DNA of 54,164 bases, taken from the NCBI GenBank assembly GCA_014379205.1, contig JACMME010000173.1, positions 1-54,164 on the forward strand, read 5' to 3'. Shown in pieces: positions 1 to 8,464 of the stretch (positions are counted from its first letter, which is position 1; each line of letters begins with the position of its first letter). This DNA comes from Gemmatimonadaceae bacterium (GTDB lineage: Bacteria > Gemmatimonadota > Gemmatimonadetes > Gemmatimonadales > Gemmatimonadaceae). The notes under the pieces are model-generated. The model did not search any database. It worked only from the letters and a program-made list of their open reading frames with translations, and was not told the DNA's origin. Position numbers and translations under genes: made by a program.

Positions 1-10
1 CTGTTCAATT

Positions 11-30
11 CGCAGTTCAGTCCGCAATCC
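11..30. repeat. Heptamer repeat, right (pyrimidine) arm
   Basis: This short stretch mixes CGCAGTT and TCCGCAATCC units just upstream of the OsmC-like gene. It looks like the right arm of one of the inverted heptamer elements found throughout the window; its left arm would lie before base 1. Confidence 0.6.
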
Positions 31-37
31 TCCTGAC

Positions 38-496
38 ATGGAAAAGCGAAAATCCGGAATTCTGAACGTTCAGCCACCGCCGGCTCAGCCGAACATGGTG
101 CGTGTCACCTGGGCGGGAGATCGGCGATTCGATACAGGGCGGCCTGATGGACCACTCGCCAGGCTGGATGGGGATGCCGACGCTGGACAGAGTCCGGTAG
201 ACGCGCTGCTGTCGGCGCTCGGAACCTGCGTGTCCATTGACGTGGTGGATATCCTGAAAAAGCAGCGGACGCCACCTGCGACTTACGCGGTGGAGGTGGT
301 CGGAACTCGTGTGGATACAACACCCCGCCGCCTCAAGCACGTGCTGCTACGCGTGCGACTGAGCGGACAGGGAATTAAGCGCGAGAAAGTTGAGCAAGCG
401 ATCGACCTGGCCATCACAAAATACTGTTCCGTGCGAGACTCACTGGATCCCGCTATTCCGGTGGAGTGGGAATTGGAATTGAAGAGCGGGGAGTAA
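38..496 (+). CDS. OsmC/Ohr-family protein
   Basis: A 152-residue protein with the OsmC fold signature. OsmC and Ohr proteins are cytoplasmic thiol peroxidases that reduce organic hydroperoxides; some branches have no proven substrate. The two conserved cysteines are visible: C64 in L-G-T-C-V-S at the start of the long central helix and C130 in K-Y-C-S-V, the usual pair for catalysis. The pattern G-x-S-P-V-D-A-L-L-S-A-L-G-T-C is typical of the YhfA-like OsmC branch rather than Ohr. The length fits the family. The start is the ATG right after a heptamer arm with no clear Shine-Dalgarno; an internal Met at residue 20 would also leave the domain intact. The gene converges on serA, and its last codons and stop lie in the next heptamer arm. 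The family is secure, the exact peroxide substrate is not. Confidence 0.85.
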   Translation: MEKRKSGILNVQPPPAQPNMVRVTWAGDRRFDTGRPDGPLARLDGDADAGQSPVDALLSALGTCVSIDVVDILKKQRTPPATYAVEVVGTRVDTTPRRLKHVLLRVRLSGQGIKREKVEQAIDLAITKYCSVRDSLDPAIPVEWELELKSGE

Positions 497-641
497 GATC
501 GGGAATCGGGAACCGGGAGTTGGGAGGAAAAGCCCGCCGGCACTAATGTTAGAGTTGCGGCTGATAGCCTGAAAGCCAGGTTCGATTCCCGATTCCCGAT
601 TCCCGACTCCCCCTCCCCCGACTCCCTAACTCGCGCCCCTA
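485..641. repeat. Inverted heptamer element, GGGAATC class, between OsmC gene and serA
   Basis: Left arm about 485-527 (units such as CGGGAAT, CGGGAAC, CGGGAGT) and right arm about 581-641 (three GATTCCC units, then ACTCCCC-type units) are reverse complements with a roughly 55 bp spacer. Both convergent genes end inside an arm: GGGGAGTAA for the OsmC gene and GGGGAGTAG for serA. Confidence 0.85.
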
Positions 642-2243
642 CTCCCCAAGCTGCACCTGCCGCACATCCAGCACTTCAGCCAGCTGGCGTAGAGCGGCAA
701 TTGCAGCTTGCGCGAGGCGGCTGTCGACGCGAATGACCGCAAACGCATCGCCACCGGCTTCCAGTCGTGCCTGATGGTACTCGGCGATGTTGATGCCGGC
801 GTCGCCGAGCAGAGTTCCCACCCTGCCAATCACACCTGGCACGTCGCGATTCCGAATCATGACAAGCGCGCCAATCGGCGTGACGTTCATCTGATGGTCG
901 CCAATACGCACAACTCGCGGATGACCTTCACCTAACAGCGTGCCCGCCACCCTTGCATCCCCTTCGCGCGACGCAAGTCGCAGCTCGATGTACTCGGCGT
1001 AGTCTCCGTGCGGACTGAGGCGGGTGCTTTGTACCTCAATGCCGCGCGTCTTGGCGAGATGTAGCGCGTTCACAAAATTGACTCCGCGCTCGCCCACAAC
1101 TGGCATGAGTACGCCTACCAACGTGCTTGCTACCAAAGGGCGCAACGCGTCCTCCGCAGAGCCTGCGTAGCGAACTTCGGCATGCGAAACCCCCCCTGGC
1201 GCGAGCGCAGCGGCCAGACGTCCCAAGCGCTCGGCGAGATCCAGCAGAGGGCGCAGCCTGCGCATGGCATCCCCTCCGATCGCGGGAGCGTTCACCGCTT
1301 TTGAGAGGTCGCCGTCGAGGAGTGCGTCCCGCACAGCCTCGGCTATCTCGAGCGCCACGTTCTGCTGCGCCTCCTCCGTGGAGGCGCCCAGGTGTGGCGT
1401 TAGCACTATGTTGTCCAGTCCGCGCAATGGGTGGTCGGGCGCAAGCGGCTCCTGTTCAAAGACGTCGAGCGCGGCACCACCAAGACGGCGCTCCGTCAAC
1501 GCGCGAGCAAGGGCTGCTTCGTCAACGATGCCTCCGCGAGCAGCGTTCACCAGCAGCGCTCCCGGCTTCATCAGGGAAAGCTGGTCCTCGCCAATCAGCC
1601 CTGCGGTCCCTTCAGTCAGTGGTACATGAATGGAAAGGACATCCGCGCGCCGAAGAACCTCCTCGAGCGGTGCGAGCTCCACCTCGAGCGCGCGCGCCCT
1701 CTCCTCGTTCAGGTACGGATCGTTCACCAATACCCGCATCCCGAATGCTCGCGCGCGCCGGGCTACCTCGCCGCCGATCCGGCCTGCGCCTACCAGGCCC
1801 ATCGTTTTGCCGTGCAGCTCTGTGCCGCTGAATCTCCCTCTGTCCCACTCGCCCTGCTTCATTGAACGGTCCGCAGCGGGTACACGGCGAACCAGTGCGA
1901 GAATCAGGGCAAACGCCAGCTCCGCCGCGGATATGGTATTCCCAGAAGGAGCATTGAGCACTGCTATGCCGTGCTCAGTCGCTGCGTCGACATCGATCGT
2001 GTCGACACCAACTCCGGCTCGGCCAATCACCTTGAGCCTTCCCGGATTCGTGAGCGTCGCGCGCGAAATTTTCGTCGCGCTACGAACAATCACGGCATCG
2101 GCGTCAGCCACTGCGCGCGCCAGATCTTCGCCCGTGAGTCCGGGCCGATTCACGATCTCGAAGCGGCTGTCCTGCTGCAGCGGCAGCAGTCCATCGGCGG
2201 AAATCTTGTCGGCGATCAGGATCCGGAAGGTGGGCTGGATCAT
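639..2243 (-). CDS. serA: D-3-phosphoglycerate dehydrogenase
   Basis: A 534-residue cytoplasmic enzyme that oxidises 3-phosphoglycerate to 3-phosphohydroxypyruvate with NAD, the first step of serine synthesis. It is the long SerA type: a substrate domain (about 5-100 and 290-320), an NAD-binding Rossmann domain with G-L-V-G-A-G-R-I-G-G near 149-158, an intervening ASB domain (about 325-450) and a C-terminal ACT domain (about 455-534) that normally senses serine. Catalytic residues are R236 (N-A-A-R-G-G), E265 (V-F-E-Q-E-P) and H284 (T-P-H-L-G-A). The start overlaps the stop of the upstream aminotransferase in an ATGA, so the two are probably translationally coupled. The last codons G-E-stop lie in a heptamer arm. 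The ACT domain implies feedback control, which is family knowledge and not shown here. Confidence 0.95.
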   Translation of the reverse strand: MIQPTFRILIADKISADGLLPLQQDSRFEIVNRPGLTGEDLARAVADADAVIVRSATKISRATLTNPGRLKVIGRAGVGVDTIDVDAATEHGIAVLNAPSGNTISAAELAFALILALVRRVPAADRSMKQGEWDRGRFSGTELHGKTMGLVGAGRIGGEVARRARAFGMRVLVNDPYLNEERARALEVELAPLEEVLRRADVLSIHVPLTEGTAGLIGEDQLSLMKPGALLVNAARGGIVDEAALARALTERRLGGAALDVFEQEPLAPDHPLRGLDNIVLTPHLGASTEEAQQNVALEIAEAVRDALLDGDLSKAVNAPAIGGDAMRRLRPLLDLAERLGRLAAALAPGGVSHAEVRYAGSAEDALRPLVASTLVGVLMPVVGERGVNFVNALHLAKTRGIEVQSTRLSPHGDYAEYIELRLASREGDARVAGTLLGEGHPRVVRIGDHQMNVTPIGALVMIRNRDVPGVIGRVGTLLGDAGINIAEYHQARLEAGGDAFAVIRVDSRLAQAAIAALRQLAEVLDVRQVQLGE

Positions 2244-3370
2244 TGAGAAAGCACGCCCTCCAGCTCGCCGAGTAAGACGTTCAACTCGTCGACGGAGTGA
2301 TCGCCCATGTGCCCAATGCGAAAAGTCGCGTCCTTGAGTGTGCCGTAACCTGCCGCGATGGTGAACCCGCGCGCCTTCATCCTGCGGGTCACTTCAGTAC
2401 CTGTGGGAGCGCCATCCGGAAGACGAATGCAGCTGACTGTAGGCGAACGGAAGCCCTCGGGCGCGAGCATCTTGAGCTCGTAGCCGGCATCGCGCATCCA
2501 GTCGACCCACTCCCACGTGCGGCGCGCCATCGCCAGGTGCCTCTCCCAGCGCTTCTCGACGGTTTCACTCAGTATGTGCTGGAGCTGAGCGTCCAGCGCG
2601 TAAAAGAGCGAGAGAGCTGGTGTGTTCGGTGTCTGATTCTTTCTTATGTTTTTCTCGAATTCCAGGAGATCGAAGTACACTCCGCGCGCCGGAATTCTCT
2701 CCGCGCGGCGCAGAATTGCTTCCTGCGCGACTCCAAAGGCAAGACCTGGGGGCAGCGCCAGCGCCTTCTGTGAGCCTGTCAGGAGGAAATCGATTTTCCA
2801 TGCATCAGTCTCAACCGCGGTGCCGGCGATCCCGGAAACACTATCGACGAGAAACAGTATGTCTCCGGCCGCATGCGTGACTTCGCGCAGCTCCGCGATA
2901 GGATTGAGAACGCCAGTGGACGTTTCACTGTGAACGATAGTGACGGCATCGTAATCACCCGTGCCCAACGCTCCCTCGAGCATCTCGCAAGTATGCCCCG
3001 CGCCGAGCGGAACCTCGAGCGACACGGCATCGAGCCCGCATGCACGCGCGATATGAAAGAAACGCTCGCTGAATGCGCCGTTGACGAGCGACAGTACTTT
3101 GCGGCGCGCTCCATTCCGCAACGCCGCTTCCATCAGCCCGGTCGCGGATGAAGACGAGATGTACACAGGGCGCTCGGTGCGAAACACGACTTTCAGCCCT
3201 GCCTGCAGGCGGGCAACCAACTCTTCCATGGACGAACCCCGATGTCCTATCATGGGGCCGCGCATGGCATCGAGCACCTCGGCGCGCACTTCGGTGGGTC
3301 CTGGAAGAAAGAACTTGCCGAACGTGGTGGACGTCTTGGCTGTCCCCTGTCCGGTTACGGTTTCGGGCAT
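2240..3370 (-). CDS. Class V aminotransferase, probable phosphoserine aminotransferase
   Basis: A 376-residue PLP-dependent aminotransferase of the alanine-glyoxylate/serine-pyruvate branch. Landmarks are L-P-G-P-T-E at 22-27 near the N-terminus, S-S-S-S-A-T around 72-77 in the cofactor phosphate loop, D176 in L-V-D-S-V-S-G facing the pyridine nitrogen, and the Schiff-base lysine K202 in T-G-S-Q-K-A-L. It is not the classical E. coli SerC subfamily. Its position between serB and serA, with a 4-bp overlap to serA, strongly suggests that it transaminates 3-phosphohydroxypyruvate with glutamate to O-phosphoserine. Alternative roles (alanine-glyoxylate or serine-glyoxylate transamination) cannot be excluded from sequence. 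Upstream serB ends 65 bp before its start on the same strand. Confidence 0.88.
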   Translation of the reverse strand: MPETVTGQGTAKTSTTFGKFFLPGPTEVRAEVLDAMRGPMIGHRGSSMEELVARLQAGLKVVFRTERPVYISSSSATGLMEAALRNGARRKVLSLVNGAFSERFFHIARACGLDAVSLEVPLGAGHTCEMLEGALGTGDYDAVTIVHSETSTGVLNPIAELREVTHAAGDILFLVDSVSGIAGTAVETDAWKIDFLLTGSQKALALPPGLAFGVAQEAILRRAERIPARGVYFDLLEFEKNIRKNQTPNTPALSLFYALDAQLQHILSETVEKRWERHLAMARRTWEWVDWMRDAGYELKMLAPEGFRSPTVSCIRLPDGAPTGTEVTRRMKARGFTIAAGYGTLKDATFRIGHMGDHSVDELNVLLGELEGVLSQ

Positions 3371-3435
3371 TACTCATCTCCAAAAAGGCTGGCGCATGCT
3401 CATGGACCGCGGGAAAGATAAAACATGCCACGCAA

Positions 3436-4194
3436 TCAATGTGGCGTGTTACTCGCTCCGGTCATCAGGCTCGTACCGCGATCGAACAGCGCTCGAATCT
3501 TTGTGTCGGCCGGCGGCACGCCGCCAAGTGCGAGCGAGAGAACAGGAGCGAGCGATCTGGATTTCACCACCGCGTCAGCCCCGGCGGCGACTTCGGGGCG
3601 ATGTGCCACCCCCGTGTAGGCAACAAAAAAATCGGCGGGCGGGCGAGCCTCGAGGTCAGTGATGCCATCGCCGACAAACATGATGGGACGAGTGAGTAGA
3701 GGAAGCCAACGTTCAACCTGAACTCTTTTCCCACCCGACCGCGCGAGTGGCGAGGCGCGGTCGAAACCGGTATACACACCCGCTTCGTCGAAGAAGACAT
3801 CAACCGCGGCGACTGAGTCGTCGGAGAGACCAAGTGAGTGCGCCAGCATGAGAACGGCGGGGTACAGCCCTCCCGAAATCACGCGGACGATAATTCCCTC
3901 GCTCAAAAGGGCGGTTACCAGCGCTTTCGCGTCGGGGACCAGGGTTTGAATGTATCGATCACCTAGCGCCGCAACATCGGCGCGGGACGGGCGCACCAAC
4001 TCGAGACGCCGCGCGAAAACATCCTCCAACGCGACATCTCCCCGCATCGCGGCCTCGGTCAGTAGCGTGATCTCAGCGCGATGCACGAACGCCAGTTCCT
4101 CGATGCCCTCGATCGAGGAGAGGGTCGAGTCGCAATCGAAAAGGACCGTGCCGAAACGCTGAGCGCTTCGCCCCGCGTTAGTCGCCCGCTTCAT
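3436..4194 (-). CDS. serB: Phosphoserine phosphatase (HAD family)
   Basis: A HAD-superfamily phosphatase of about 252 residues, expected to dephosphorylate O-phosphoserine to serine. Motif I F-D-C-D-S-T gives nucleophile D20 and acid/base D22 (numbered from the ATG at 4194). Motif II is S107 in I-S-G-G, motif III K156, and motif IV G-D-G-I-T-D with D176 and D180. E-G-I-E-E-L after motif I is the cap pattern seen in SerB. A GTG at 4242 would add 16 residues; the ATG is preferred because it places the DxD motif at the usual distance. Neither start has a strong Shine-Dalgarno. It is the first gene of the serine operon, so the three genes together carry the whole phosphorylated pathway. The promoter should lie in 4195-4361. 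Confidence 0.9.
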   Translation of the reverse strand: MKRATNAGRSAQRFGTVLFDCDSTLSSIEGIEELAFVHRAEITLLTEAAMRGDVALEDVFARRLELVRPSRADVAALGDRYIQTLVPDAKALVTALLSEGIIVRVISGGLYPAVLMLAHSLGLSDDSVAAVDVFFDEAGVYTGFDRASPLARSGGKRVQVERWLPLLTRPIMFVGDGITDLEARPPADFFVAYTGVAHRPEVAAGADAVVKSRSLAPVLSLALGGVPPADTKIRALFDRGTSLMTGASNTPH

Positions 4195-4361
4195 GAAAAC
4201 GGTGACTTCTCGAGATCGGTGGACTGTAAGTAAGTGGAACACTCATGCGAGGCAGCAGCTTTGGCCTGAACATCGGACACTACGTGTTGACCCAGCACCG
4301 AGCGCGGATCAACAGCCAGCGGATTGTGGCGATTGAAGCGCTCATTCACTAGCGCTCGATG

Positions 4362-6134
4362 CTAGCGTATCGCTGGGTAGGAGCCGCTGGCGGATTTGAA
4401 TGCTCGCGGCAGAGTGAGCGTGAAGCGCGACCCTTGCCCAAGGTCGCTTTCGACTTCAAGGTCCCCCTGCATGGCGCGCGCGAGGTCGCGGCTGATTGCC
4501 AGACCCAAGCCAAAGCCGGGCTCGCTAACAGTCAAGTTGTTCTCCACTTGCACGAATGGCTCAAACACCGCAGCCTGCTTGTCCACGGGAATTCCAATGC
4601 CGCTGTCCACCACCCTTACGGCAACGGACTGCGAACTCGCCTCGCAGACAATCCCCACGTAACCCCCTGCCGGCGTGAACTTGATTGCATTGGAAAGGAG
4701 ATTCAGCAGAATTTGCCGTACCTGCAGCGGATCGGCGAGAAAAATCAGGTCAGGTCCACACTTCGCACCCTCAAAAGCAAGCCTTTTTTCCTGAATTAGC
4801 GGCTCGATCAAGGCTACGGCGGAATCCACAGCGTCTTGCACAGCGACGCCCGTGATGTGGTAAGGCATACCGTCACTTCCCAATCGCACGAAATTCAGAA
4901 TCTCGGTGATAAGGCGAAGCAGGTGCTGCTGGTTCTTGCGAATTCGGTCCAAATCCTTGTGTTGCGCGTCTGTAACGGGCCCGCGTATCCCATCGTCGAT
5001 GAGATCGACGTAACCTCGTATTCCGTTGAGCGGCGCGCGAAGATCATGGCTCACCCTACCAAGAAAGGCTGTGTTGGCCTGGTTCGCCATCTCGGCCTTT
5101 ACTTTGAGCGAGAGAGCTTCCCGATACAGTTGCGCGGCCTCGATGGCCATCGCTCCGCGTGCGGCGAGGTCCTGAGCTAATTCGACTTCGGCTTGGGTGT
5201 AATCACGCGCACCTTTTTTTCCCACAAACGTTATGGCACCCAGGAGCTTGGTGCGGGCGACGAGAGGGACTGTGAGGAGCGGCCCAATGCCAAGCACAGT
5301 AAGCGCCCAGGCATTTTCGCGGCCACTTTCAGTATCTCTGAGCGCCGCTTCGATGTACTCGGCGCCAATCGTGGGTGCCGCGCCGCGAAGTATTGCCGGA
5401 CCACCGAACAGATCTCCTGGCTCTGGCGTCCACCTGCGCTCCAGCTCGCGCGCGAGCGCCTGCCTGGAGGGATCAGGGTGGAAGATCGCAAGACGCCGGA
5501 CAGACGCCTCGGCTTCGATGGTGTCGATAATGCACCACTCCCCGAGATGCGGTAGTGCGATCCTTGCCAAGGTCTCAATCAAAACTGGTTCGTCGAGCGT
5601 CCCGGTCAACTCGCGGCTGGCTGACGCAAGGAGTGCGGCTCGCCAGCTGGATGCTTCGGCGTTGTCGGCAGCTTCGCCTTCGCGCAACGCCCCCAAGAGC
5701 ATCCGCTCGGTAACATCCCGCTGCATCGCCAGGGAGTGCTCTAGGGGCGATTCATCGCGCAGCTCGATGACAAGGTGATCCGAATGTCCGCTGGCATCCA
5801 TGACGGGCCAGGCCGTGCACTTCCACGTCACCGCCTCCGTATTCAAGGACTGCACAAAGTGGTCTCGCACAGGAATGCCCTGCGTCATTGCACAGTCCAG
5901 TAATGTGAGCAATTCCGTGGCGTCGCGCCCAGCGAACATCTCGGACATCGGCGTACCTTCCAAAGCTTCACCAGCTACGGCGGTCATTCGGCGGAACGCC
6001 GTATTGGCATATACGAGGGTTTTTACTGCGCCTCGCATGACCGCGAACGCCTGCGGCGCGTGCTCCATGTATTCCCGGAACCCACTCCGGTCGAACAGCT
6101 CGCTTTCTCGCGAAGGCCCTTCAGACGTTTTCAA
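4362..6134 (-). CDS. PAS-GAF sensor histidine kinase
   Basis: A 590-residue soluble histidine kinase with no membrane segment. Order: a PAS-like domain (about 20-130), a GAF domain (about 170-340), a HisKA dimerisation domain with the phospho-acceptor H363 in R-V-S-H-D-L-R-A-P-L-N, and a HATPase_c domain with N482 in the N box (L-L-S-N-A-I-K-F), D510 in the G1 box (V-V-D-S-G-I-G-I) and the glycine lid G-F-G-L-G-L-A at 540-546. No receiver domain is attached and no response regulator is in the window. The start overlaps the stop of the KaiC-like gene in an ATGA, so the kinase is made together with that ATPase. The signal is probably cytoplasmic (redox, light or a small ligand through PAS/GAF), but the ligand cannot be read from sequence. 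Confidence 0.92.
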   Translation of the reverse strand: MKTSEGPSRESELFDRSGFREYMEHAPQAFAVMRGAVKTLVYANTAFRRMTAVAGEALEGTPMSEMFAGRDATELLTLLDCAMTQGIPVRDHFVQSLNTEAVTWKCTAWPVMDASGHSDHLVIELRDESPLEHSLAMQRDVTERMLLGALREGEAADNAEASSWRAALLASASRELTGTLDEPVLIETLARIALPHLGEWCIIDTIEAEASVRRLAIFHPDPSRQALARELERRWTPEPGDLFGGPAILRGAAPTIGAEYIEAALRDTESGRENAWALTVLGIGPLLTVPLVARTKLLGAITFVGKKGARDYTQAEVELAQDLAARGAMAIEAAQLYREALSLKVKAEMANQANTAFLGRVSHDLRAPLNGIRGYVDLIDDGIRGPVTDAQHKDLDRIRKNQQHLLRLITEILNFVRLGSDGMPYHITGVAVQDAVDSAVALIEPLIQEKRLAFEGAKCGPDLIFLADPLQVRQILLNLLSNAIKFTPAGGYVGIVCEASSQSVAVRVVDSGIGIPVDKQAAVFEPFVQVENNLTVSEPGFGLGLAISRDLARAMQGDLEVESDLGQGSRFTLTLPRAFKSASGSYPAIR

Positions 6135-7627
6135 ACATGGACCTCGGATGGGCGCTCAAGCCGCCTTACTGGTGTTGGTATTCCGGTCAGTATGCCGTGA
6201 TAATTCATGAGCGGACCACCCACTACCGCTCCCTTTTTGGTGATCTCGTACATGAGAAACTCTCGGCTATGCTCGCTTCCGCGCATTTTCATGATCGACA
6301 GAACCGTAAGTATCTCACCGTCAATCTCGACATAGCGCTGCACGATAATGTCATCAGTAATGAACGAAACTTTCTCTGTAGTAAAGCTTACTTCGGGATA
6401 ACCGCCTGTGGTTTCGGCAGTTGTGTAAACGGTCACGCCAGTCGCTGTCAGCGCACCAACAAGACGATAAAGAGACTCCCTGAAATCCTCACGGAATGCA
6501 GGCGCAAGGGCAATCTCGAAGCCTGACAATGAATCTATTACAACTCGTGTCGCGCCTACCTCACCGACGGCTTCCAGAATCTCATGCAAGGTTTCATCCA
6601 CGGAGAGATCCAGCGGACGCAAGTATATGAGCTTGAGCTTTCCTGATTCCAAGCTCTTAGTCAGCTCGGCATTCCTGGACCGGGCTCGCCCCATGTATTC
6701 CTCCGGATACTCCTCGAAAATCGCAATCACCGCGGCCTCGCCATGTTTCAGACCCTCTGCCACGAACTGTGATGCGAAAGTCGTCTTGCCGCTCCCAGCA
6801 GGCCCGGCGATCATCACAACATCTCCGACCGGTACGCCACCGCCCATCATCTCGTCGAGTCCTGGTACCCCGGTGGCAATGCGCTTGAATGACTGCGCCG
6901 GTCGCGACATGTGCTGCTGAGGGATACGCGGGAATATCTGTACGCCGGAATTCGTTATTCGAAACGTGTGTAGTCCCGGCATGGGCGCCTGCCCACGCAC
7001 CTTCATGACCTGCAGCTTGCGGACTACGGAATTCCTGTCGGTCACCTGGTGCATCCTAAACACTCCGTCGGCCACAGTGAACACCGGATTTTGATCCTCC
7101 TCTTCCGAATATTCACCGATCAAAAAGGATGTCACCTCCCACGAGGTCATATCCAACGCCAACCGCTGAACGAAGTGCTCGAGCTCCATCGCCTGAGCGA
7201 CACCAGCTGCGCCATGCCTCCGAACAATGGGCCGGAACGAATCAACCGCGATAACACCTGGCTTGGCACGCTCAACTTCTCGCCGTATGCGCTCCAGAAC
7301 CAAGTCCAGATCGTGTTTAAGCACTTCTTCGCTCAGGTTCACGAACTGCAGTGCAGAACCCACCAACTCAGGCTTGAAAAAACTGAACTGACGCTGGTAG
7401 CGGATCATTTTGAGCGTCGGCTCACCGAGAACCGTGAAATAAAGAGCTGGGCGGTTCGCCGTGGCGTTCGCGAACATGGCCTGCAAAGTCAGTGTTGTCT
7501 TGCCTGACCCCGGACCACCAACGACCAGGTTGAATGAGTTCTTTGGCAAGCCACCCCCAAGTACCACGTCAAGCCCCGGAACACCTGTCGCGATACTCGG
7601 GATCCGCAGTTTGTTCGCTTCTTTCAT
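6131..7627 (-). CDS. Double-domain KaiC-like ATPase
   Basis: A 498-residue protein with two tandem KaiC/RecA domains. Walker A motifs are G-G-P-G-S-G-K-T (K43) and G-P-A-G-S-G-K-T (K281). Each domain begins with the repeated phrase I-A-T-G-V-P-G-L-D. The second domain keeps the catalytic pair E305-E306 (I-F-E-E), while the first has L-G-E-P with a single glutamate, E69. In the C-terminal phosphorylation loop S421 aligns with cyanobacterial KaiC S431, but the neighbouring T432 is F422. The start at 7627 is chosen over an in-frame start 87 bp upstream because AGGAGAAAGG lies just before this ATG. No kaiA or kaiB is nearby. The coupled histidine kinase suggests a signalling ATPase that feeds a kinase. 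The double-domain KaiC family is secure, clock function is not implied. Confidence 0.92.
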   Translation of the reverse strand: MKEANKLRIPSIATGVPGLDVVLGGGLPKNSFNLVVGGPGSGKTTLTLQAMFANATANRPALYFTVLGEPTLKMIRYQRQFSFFKPELVGSALQFVNLSEEVLKHDLDLVLERIRREVERAKPGVIAVDSFRPIVRRHGAAGVAQAMELEHFVQRLALDMTSWEVTSFLIGEYSEEEDQNPVFTVADGVFRMHQVTDRNSVVRKLQVMKVRGQAPMPGLHTFRITNSGVQIFPRIPQQHMSRPAQSFKRIATGVPGLDEMMGGGVPVGDVVMIAGPAGSGKTTFASQFVAEGLKHGEAAVIAIFEEYPEEYMGRARSRNAELTKSLESGKLKLIYLRPLDLSVDETLHEILEAVGEVGATRVVIDSLSGFEIALAPAFREDFRESLYRLVGALTATGVTVYTTAETTGGYPEVSFTTEKVSFITDDIIVQRYVEIDGEILTVLSIMKMRGSEHSREFLMYEITKKGAVVGGPLMNYHGILTGIPTPVRRLERPSEVHV

Positions 7628-7727
7628 CAAGCCTTTCTCCTGACTCCATTCGGACAAATGGAATGACTTGCGAAGTGTCTTACGAAGGCGCAGCTGATAC
7701 GCCCCGTCCCGCAAGACGAGATTTCAG

Positions 7728-8126
7728 TCAACCAGCACCGTTTTTCGCACTGTTCTCGGCAATCTTGGCGGCCATGTCATCGCCAATGAGCCGGCCAAGC
7801 AGCTCAAGCAGCACAATGAGCATCGATTCGATGGCGGCAGCTGTTGCGGCAGAACCATGCTCTTCTACAATCTGCGCTATCGCTGGGTGGTTCGGGGATA
7901 TCAGAGCATGATGCTGAACGCCGCCAAGGGCTGGATGGTCGGGGCGCACTCGGCTAACCGAACTCCGGAAAAGCGCACTACTGCCGTCCACCCCTAGCCA
8001 AAGCGAAAGTTCGTGATGCAGGGATTGGCACGCTGCAATACAGGCAGCCACTCCGTTCGTCTCGGCTCCGATTCTACTTCTGGAAGTAAGACGGCGGACC
8101 ATTCCAGGTGCAAAACTTTCAGCCAT
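7728..8126 (-). CDS. Small conserved-looking protein upstream of kaiC-like gene
   Basis: A 132-residue protein that I do not recognise as a named family. The C-terminal half is strongly helical and amphipathic: a segment with repeated Leu/Ile (I-E-S-M-L-I-V-L-L-E-L-L-G-R-L-I-G) is followed by D-D-M-A-A-K-I-A-E-N. The middle holds V-R-P-D-H-P-A-L and H-H-A-L-I-S-P-N-H-P-A. There is no signal peptide. It ends 100 bp before the KaiC-like start on the same strand, so it is probably the first gene of that operon and may be a partner or regulator of the ATPase or kinase. An ATG at 8102 is an alternative start; neither has a clear Shine-Dalgarno. Its reality rests on coding character and context. 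Confidence 0.6.
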   Translation of the reverse strand: MAESFAPGMVRRLTSRSRIGAETNGVAACIAACQSLHHELSLWLGVDGSSALFRSSVSRVRPDHPALGGVQHHALISPNHPAIAQIVEEHGSAATAAAIESMLIVLLELLGRLIGDDMAAKIAENSAKNGAG

Positions 8127-8464
8127 ACGAGGTTTTACGAAATATCATTGCCTTGCGCGGCGTTCGCTTTTTCGAAGTCGATTATCTGGACGTTGCCAAC
8201 AAAGAGACTGTGTCCGGCACTACGGGACGAATCTAAAGCTCGATGCCATTGAGGGATACATGGGCCGTCCCTTGCGTCATCTTACCGACAAGGCTCTCTC
8301 TGGTCAAGAAAAACGACTCAAGGGGCGAACCTGAAATCAGTGAATACATATGTCGGCAACGTCATGGCTTGCATGAGAAGCAGGTCACGCGTGTAAATTG
8401 GAAATCGCCCAAGGCAGGAAACGCGTAGCGGAAAAGGCGGGGGAAAGCAGCTGAGGTTGCGCCG
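8127..8464. other. Intergenic region upstream of the KaiC/kinase operon
   Basis: About 340 bp without a convincing gene, heptamer element or tRNA. It must hold the promoter for the minus-strand operon that starts at 8126 and the 3' end of the TPR gene transcript. On the minus strand an AT-rich TGATATTT lies about 20 bp before the start and could be a -10 box, but no matching -35 is obvious. I see no strong terminator. Confidence 0.4.

Noticed and set aside
571-600. A GGTTCGATTCC phrase like a tRNA T-loop
   Set aside because: No acceptor, D or anticodon arm can be drawn around it; it arises from GATTCCC heptamer units. A similar GGTTCGAACC near 37580 also fails.
1127-1831. Long open frame antisense to serA
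   Set aside because: It lies wholly inside a clearly conserved gene and shows Arg/Pro/Ser-rich composition typical of a GC-rich shadow frame.
7628-7714. 29-residue N-terminal extension of the KaiC-like protein
   Set aside because: A strong AGGAGAAAGG precedes the internal ATG at 7627, and the extension does not look like KaiC.
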